The notes below the pieces were generated by a model. That model did no database searches, had not been told where the DNA came from, and was given only the letters and a program-made list of their open reading frames with translations. The translations under genes were made by a program, and so were the position numbers. Shown in pieces: positions 39,716-42,164 of a DNA stretch of 42,164 bases. The first letter of the stretch is position 1; each line of letters opens with the position of its first letter. Origin of the DNA: Anaerolineales bacterium UBA2181 (GTDB lineage: Bacteria; Chloroflexota; Anaerolineae; Promineifilales; UBA4811); contig DCVT01000029.1 of assembly GCA_002328075.1 (NCBI GenBank), positions 2,168 to 44,331 on the forward strand. The letters run 5' to 3'.

Positions 39716-40969
39716 TCACCCACCCAGTTCGCGGCGAGTCAGCTCAAAGGCAGTCTCGGCCGTCTCCAGGGCATAGTCCACGTCGGCATCGGTGTGGGCC
39801 GCACAGATGAACCAGTTGTGATGGGGATGCAGGAACACCCCCCGCGCGATCATCTCCCGGCAAAAGACCTGCATATGATAGAGATCCGGGTCATCGTCAA
39901 AAGTCATGTAGGGCAGAGCCGGCGGGCCAGAGACAGTGACTCGCAGGCCATGAGCCCGGGCGCCCTCCTGCATCCCCTCGCCCAGCCGGGTACCCAGGCG
40001 AGCCATGTGGGCGACGGCGTCAGTCTGCTCCAGGATTCGGAGCGTGGTCAGCGCCGCCACCATCGCCACCGGGGTGAACCAAAAGGTGCCGGACAGAAAG
40101 ACCGCCTCGGCCGCCGCCCGCAGCGCCTCAGAACCCAGTGCAACGGCAATGGGGTGTCCATTGGCCATCGCTTTGGCATGGCAGATCAGATCGGGTTGGA
40201 CGCCGATGAGCGGAAGGCTTCCCTGCATTCCCAGCCGAAAACCGGCCCGGATGTCATCCAGGATCAACACCATGCCTTCCCGGTCGCAGAGTGCGCGCAC
40301 GCCGGGCCAAAAGCTGTCGGCCGGCATGAGCTGGGCGGAACAGGTTGGGTGATGGTAGGGCGTGAGGATCACGCCGGCCACCTCGCCGCGGTGTTCCTGG
40401 ACCAGCCGCTCCAGCTCGTCCAGCCGGTTCCAGCCGATCTGCAGGACGCCGGCTCGCTCCTCGGGCAGCACCCCGCCGGGGTAGGCCGAGCACCAGGCGT
40501 GGGCACCGTGGTATGCACCGCGGACCATCACGACCAGGGCCCGGCCGGTGTGCTCGCGCGCCACGCGCACTGCCCAGGTAGTGACGTCCGAGCCATTTTT
40601 GGCCATGACCGCCCAATCCATGCCGGGAATAAGCGCCACCAGCCGTTCGGCCAGTTGCACCATGGCTGCGCCTGGATGGTTGAAGCACAGCCCGTCGGCA
40701 GCCTGCCTGGCCGCCGCCTCTTCCACCTCCGGATGGTTGTGCCCCAGAATGATCGGCCCGTAGCTACACAGAAAATCCACGTACTCGTTGCCGTCCACGT
40801 CCCAATAGTGGCCACCCTCCGCCCGCGCGGCGTAGTAGGGACAGGCCCCGGGCAGCAGAAAGGCCGGGTTCTTGTGCCCATAGATTCCCTCAGGGATGAC
40901 CTGGGCCGCGCGCACGAAAAGGTCAATCGATTTCTGATAACTGCGCGATTGGCTGGTGATGTCTGCCAT
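39716..40969 (-). CDS. Class III aminotransferase, glutamate-1-semialdehyde aminomutase-like
   Basis: A 417-aa PLP enzyme of the HemL/class III type: YWDVDGNEYVDFLCSYGPII, KNGSDVTTWAVRVAR, VRGAYHGAHAWCS, ILDDIRAGFRLG and the Schiff-base Lys266 in LICHAKAMANGHPIA. The heme-pathway HemL usually has a GSEA motif; here it is KNGSDVT, and HemL's KVIGGG-type loop reads KAMANGHPIA. It is therefore more likely an omega-aminotransferase or aminomutase on another substrate. It begins 9 bp after the SCP2-like gene and is followed by the SCP2-E1 fusion, so the three are surely co-expressed. Confidence 0.87.
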   Translation of the reverse strand: MADITSQSRSYQKSIDLFVRAAQVIPEGIYGHKNPAFLLPGACPYYAARAEGGHYWDVDGNEYVDFLCSYGPIILGHNHPEVEEAAARQAADGLCFNHPGAAMVQLAERLVALIPGMDWAVMAKNGSDVTTWAVRVAREHTGRALVVMVRGAYHGAHAWCSAYPGGVLPEERAGVLQIGWNRLDELERLVQEHRGEVAGVILTPYHHPTCSAQLMPADSFWPGVRALCDREGMVLILDDIRAGFRLGMQGSLPLIGVQPDLICHAKAMANGHPIAVALGSEALRAAAEAVFLSGTFWFTPVAMVAALTTLRILEQTDAVAHMARLGTRLGEGMQEGARAHGLRVTVSGPPALPYMTFDDDPDLYHMQVFCREMIARGVFLHPHHNWFICAAHTDADVDYALETAETAFELTRRELGG

Positions 40970-40978
40970 CTCTCCCTC

Positions 40979-41761
40979 CTACCGCCGCCCCATGATCCGC
41001 GAAAAACGCCCCAGGAAAACGTTGGCCTTTTCGATGAGGGGGATAAGACCCTGGATGCGCATTTCGCCCGTTCCGATAGCGACCACCGCGCTCAGCCTGC
41101 CGTCGATGACCCGGCGGGCCACCGCCAGGCTGCCGAATTCCATCACCGCATTGGCGTGAGCGACCGGCTGCATATACGTGGCGACAAAGCGATGACCGCC
41201 ATTCTGGCGGGCTTTGGCCCAGGTGCCATGCGGCCCATCGGGCAGAACACGGACCAACAGCGTGCCGGTGGGACTGGCAGCGGCCATATCGGCCAGCGAT
41301 GGGTCATAGTTGGCGACGGCTGCCATGCCGCCTAACATGGCGCGCAGTCCCAGCCTGACCTGGAAAAGGTCGGACTCCGGGCCAGTCTGAGTCTTGCCCT
41401 CGCCCTCCAGGTAGTAGCCGAGACGGTCAGAAAGAACCGGGAACCCTTTGGTCAGAAAGGCTAACCGGGTGAAACCCTTCCGGATACCCGGCCGGACGTT
41501 CTCGCCGGCAAAGAGACGGTTCAATTGTTCAGGAGTCCGGAAGGTAAGGCGGATGTGGGGATGGTTGTGCCGGCCGGTGCCATGCCGCATGCGGCCCTCC
41601 AGAATCTCCAGATGGGCGGCCGGCCCGTCCCTGACCTCGAACTGGATAACTAGCCGCTGGTTGGCTATGGCCCGTGCGGCCGGGGGGTCGTATTCGACCA
41701 GATCCTCCATGAGGGGAAGCACACCATGGAGGTAGATGCTCGCCTGCACCATCTCGCTCAT
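40979..41761 (-). CDS. SCP2 sterol-binding domain-like protein
   Basis: A 260-aa protein whose first 130 residues resemble an SCP2-type lipid-binding fold (ANQRLVIQFEVRDGPAAHLE; PHIRLTFRTPEQLNRLFAGE, a pattern like that in the N-terminus of the E1 fusion gene downstream). The C-terminal half (GGMAAVANYDPSLADMAAAS, HGTWAKARQNGGHRFVATYM) is unlike anything I can name. First gene of the minus-strand operon; AAGGAGG lies just upstream of ATG 41761. A role as a carrier for the operon's hydrophobic substrate is inferred from the fold and context. Confidence 0.7.
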   Translation of the reverse strand: MSEMVQASIYLHGVLPLMEDLVEYDPPAARAIANQRLVIQFEVRDGPAAHLEILEGRMRHGTGRHNHPHIRLTFRTPEQLNRLFAGENVRPGIRKGFTRLAFLTKGFPVLSDRLGYYLEGEGKTQTGPESDLFQVRLGLRAMLGGMAAVANYDPSLADMAAASPTGTLLVRVLPDGPHGTWAKARQNGGHRFVATYMQPVAHANAVMEFGSLAVARRVIDGRLSAVVAIGTGEMRIQGLIPLIEKANVFLGRFSRIMGRR

Positions 41762-41844
41762 GGCAACCTCCTTGGCTCTCAGCAGTGTCCCAGCCGTCCA
41801 GAGTCGCAGCGGCCCATCACTGCTGCACGCAACACCGTACTCGT

Positions 41845-41872
41845 ATTATATAGTTACCCGTCCTAAAGACAA
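41845..41872 (-). promoter_or_regulatory. Promoter of the SCP2-aminotransferase-E1 operon
   Basis: Minus strand TTGTCT (41867-41872), 16 bp, TATAAT (41845-41850), a perfect -10 in an AT-rich patch, with a leader of about 75 nt to ATG 41761. The -35 box lies just beyond the stop of the TnpB fragment. Confidence 0.7.
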
Positions 41873-41875
41873 CCG

Positions 41876-42164
41876 TTAAACGGCTGTTTGAACCGGGCTG
41901 ATTGACCTTTTGTAGCTCTCGCCACCTGCCTGGGCAGGCGAGGTGTCTAGCCCGGCGGATGCACTACGGGCATCCGGGAGACGGCGCATGAACCGGATCG
42001 CCAGCGCTGCCTCCACTTCGCGGTAGGAAAGCGAGTTCAATTCCTCGTCGCTCTGGTGTTCAGCGATATTGAGGGCTGTGTTCTCATCCGCGTTGGCCGC
42101 ATACCCGCACCACAGGCACACAAACTGGTCCTGGGTGCAGCGGTTCATCGATAGGGTAAAACCA
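41876..42164 (-). CDS. TnpB-like (IS200/IS605 OrfB) protein, C-terminal fragment, runs off window
   Basis: Only the last roughly 95 residues are visible. QFVCLWCGYAANADENTALNI is the second half of the TnpB C-terminal zinc ribbon (CxxC followed by ANADxNAA-type Asp, a RuvC catalytic residue). The first CxxC lies beyond the window end. About 60 tail residues after the motif are longer than usual. Start and integrity cannot be judged; an internal Met at 42148 is not the true start. Confidence 0.72.
   Translation of the reverse strand, partial: GFTLSMNRCTQDQFVCLWCGYAANADENTALNIAEHQSDEELNSLSYREVEAALAIRFMRRLPDARSASAGLDTSPAQAGGESYKRSISPVQTAV

Noticed and set aside
39488..41335. 615-aa plus-strand frame
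   Set aside because: Antisense to the aminotransferase, SCP2 and E1 genes, whose motifs are unambiguous.
1..42164. CRISPR arrays, rRNA genes and replication origin
   Set aside because: I saw no regularly spaced direct repeats, rRNA-like sequence or DnaA-box clusters.

Overview
The window looks like a piece of a high-GC, probably anaerobic bacterial genome. Chloroflexota (Anaerolineae/Caldilineae-like) is my best guess. It rests on the gene complement, the use of GTG and TTG starts, and a decayed hypothetical protein with a PCW-x-GI-x-PG type motif that I associate with that phylum. No ribosomal marker is present, so the assignment is an inference.

Layout. (1) 1-1125: debris of two insertion sequences (IS110-like transposase with a frameshift, IS3-like orfA with a broken 3' part). 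(2) 1188-6437: a two-gene ABC transporter (fused double permease plus ATPase) bracketed by a 45-bp direct repeat. One half of the repeat matches the 3' end of the tRNA-Asp gene at 6326-6398. A hicBA-type toxin-antitoxin pair (hicA frameshifted) and a decayed lipoprotein-like gene lie between. (3) 6567-14286: housekeeping and accessory genes: a sugar nucleotidyltransferase, an L-lactate permease followed by an unannotated two-helix small protein, a lipoprotein, a TetR regulator with a clear palindromic operator, an NAD-dependent epimerase and a PfkB sugar kinase. (4) 14334-37022: a large catabolic island on the plus strand. (5) 37088-41872: an operon on the minus strand encoding two SCP2-like proteins, one of them fused to a complete TPP-dependent E1 (alpha plus beta), and a class III aminotransferase. 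(6) 41876-42164: the C-terminal end of a TnpB-like transposon protein running off the window.

The catabolic island is the main interest. It has three distinct xanthine-dehydrogenase-family molybdenum hydroxylases with separate FAD and [2Fe-2S] parts in different fusions, and a non-pyrrolysine MttB-family methyltransferase. It also has an IclR regulator, an aspartate-carbamoyltransferase-like enzyme, a hydantoinase/dihydropyrimidinase, a HisC-type aminotransferase, indolepyruvate ferredoxin oxidoreductase (IorAB) and an ADP-forming acyl-CoA synthetase. Read as one pathway (inference), a nitrogen heterocycle is hydroxylated, ring-opened to a ureido (N-carbamoyl) acid, and split by phosphorolysis to carbamoyl phosphate plus an amino acid. 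The amino acid is transaminated, oxidatively decarboxylated to an acyl-CoA, and the thioester is cashed in for ATP. The first hydroxylase operon and the iclR operon each have a good sigma-70-type promoter. Each promoter carries the same roughly 16-bp motif just downstream of its -10 box, which suggests that one IclR protein controls both.

Not seen in the window: molybdenum cofactor insertion proteins (XdhC, MobA), carbamate kinase, a corrinoid protein or its reductive activator, a substrate-binding protein for the ABC transporter, E2/E3 partners for the fused E1, an integrase, or a CRISPR array.
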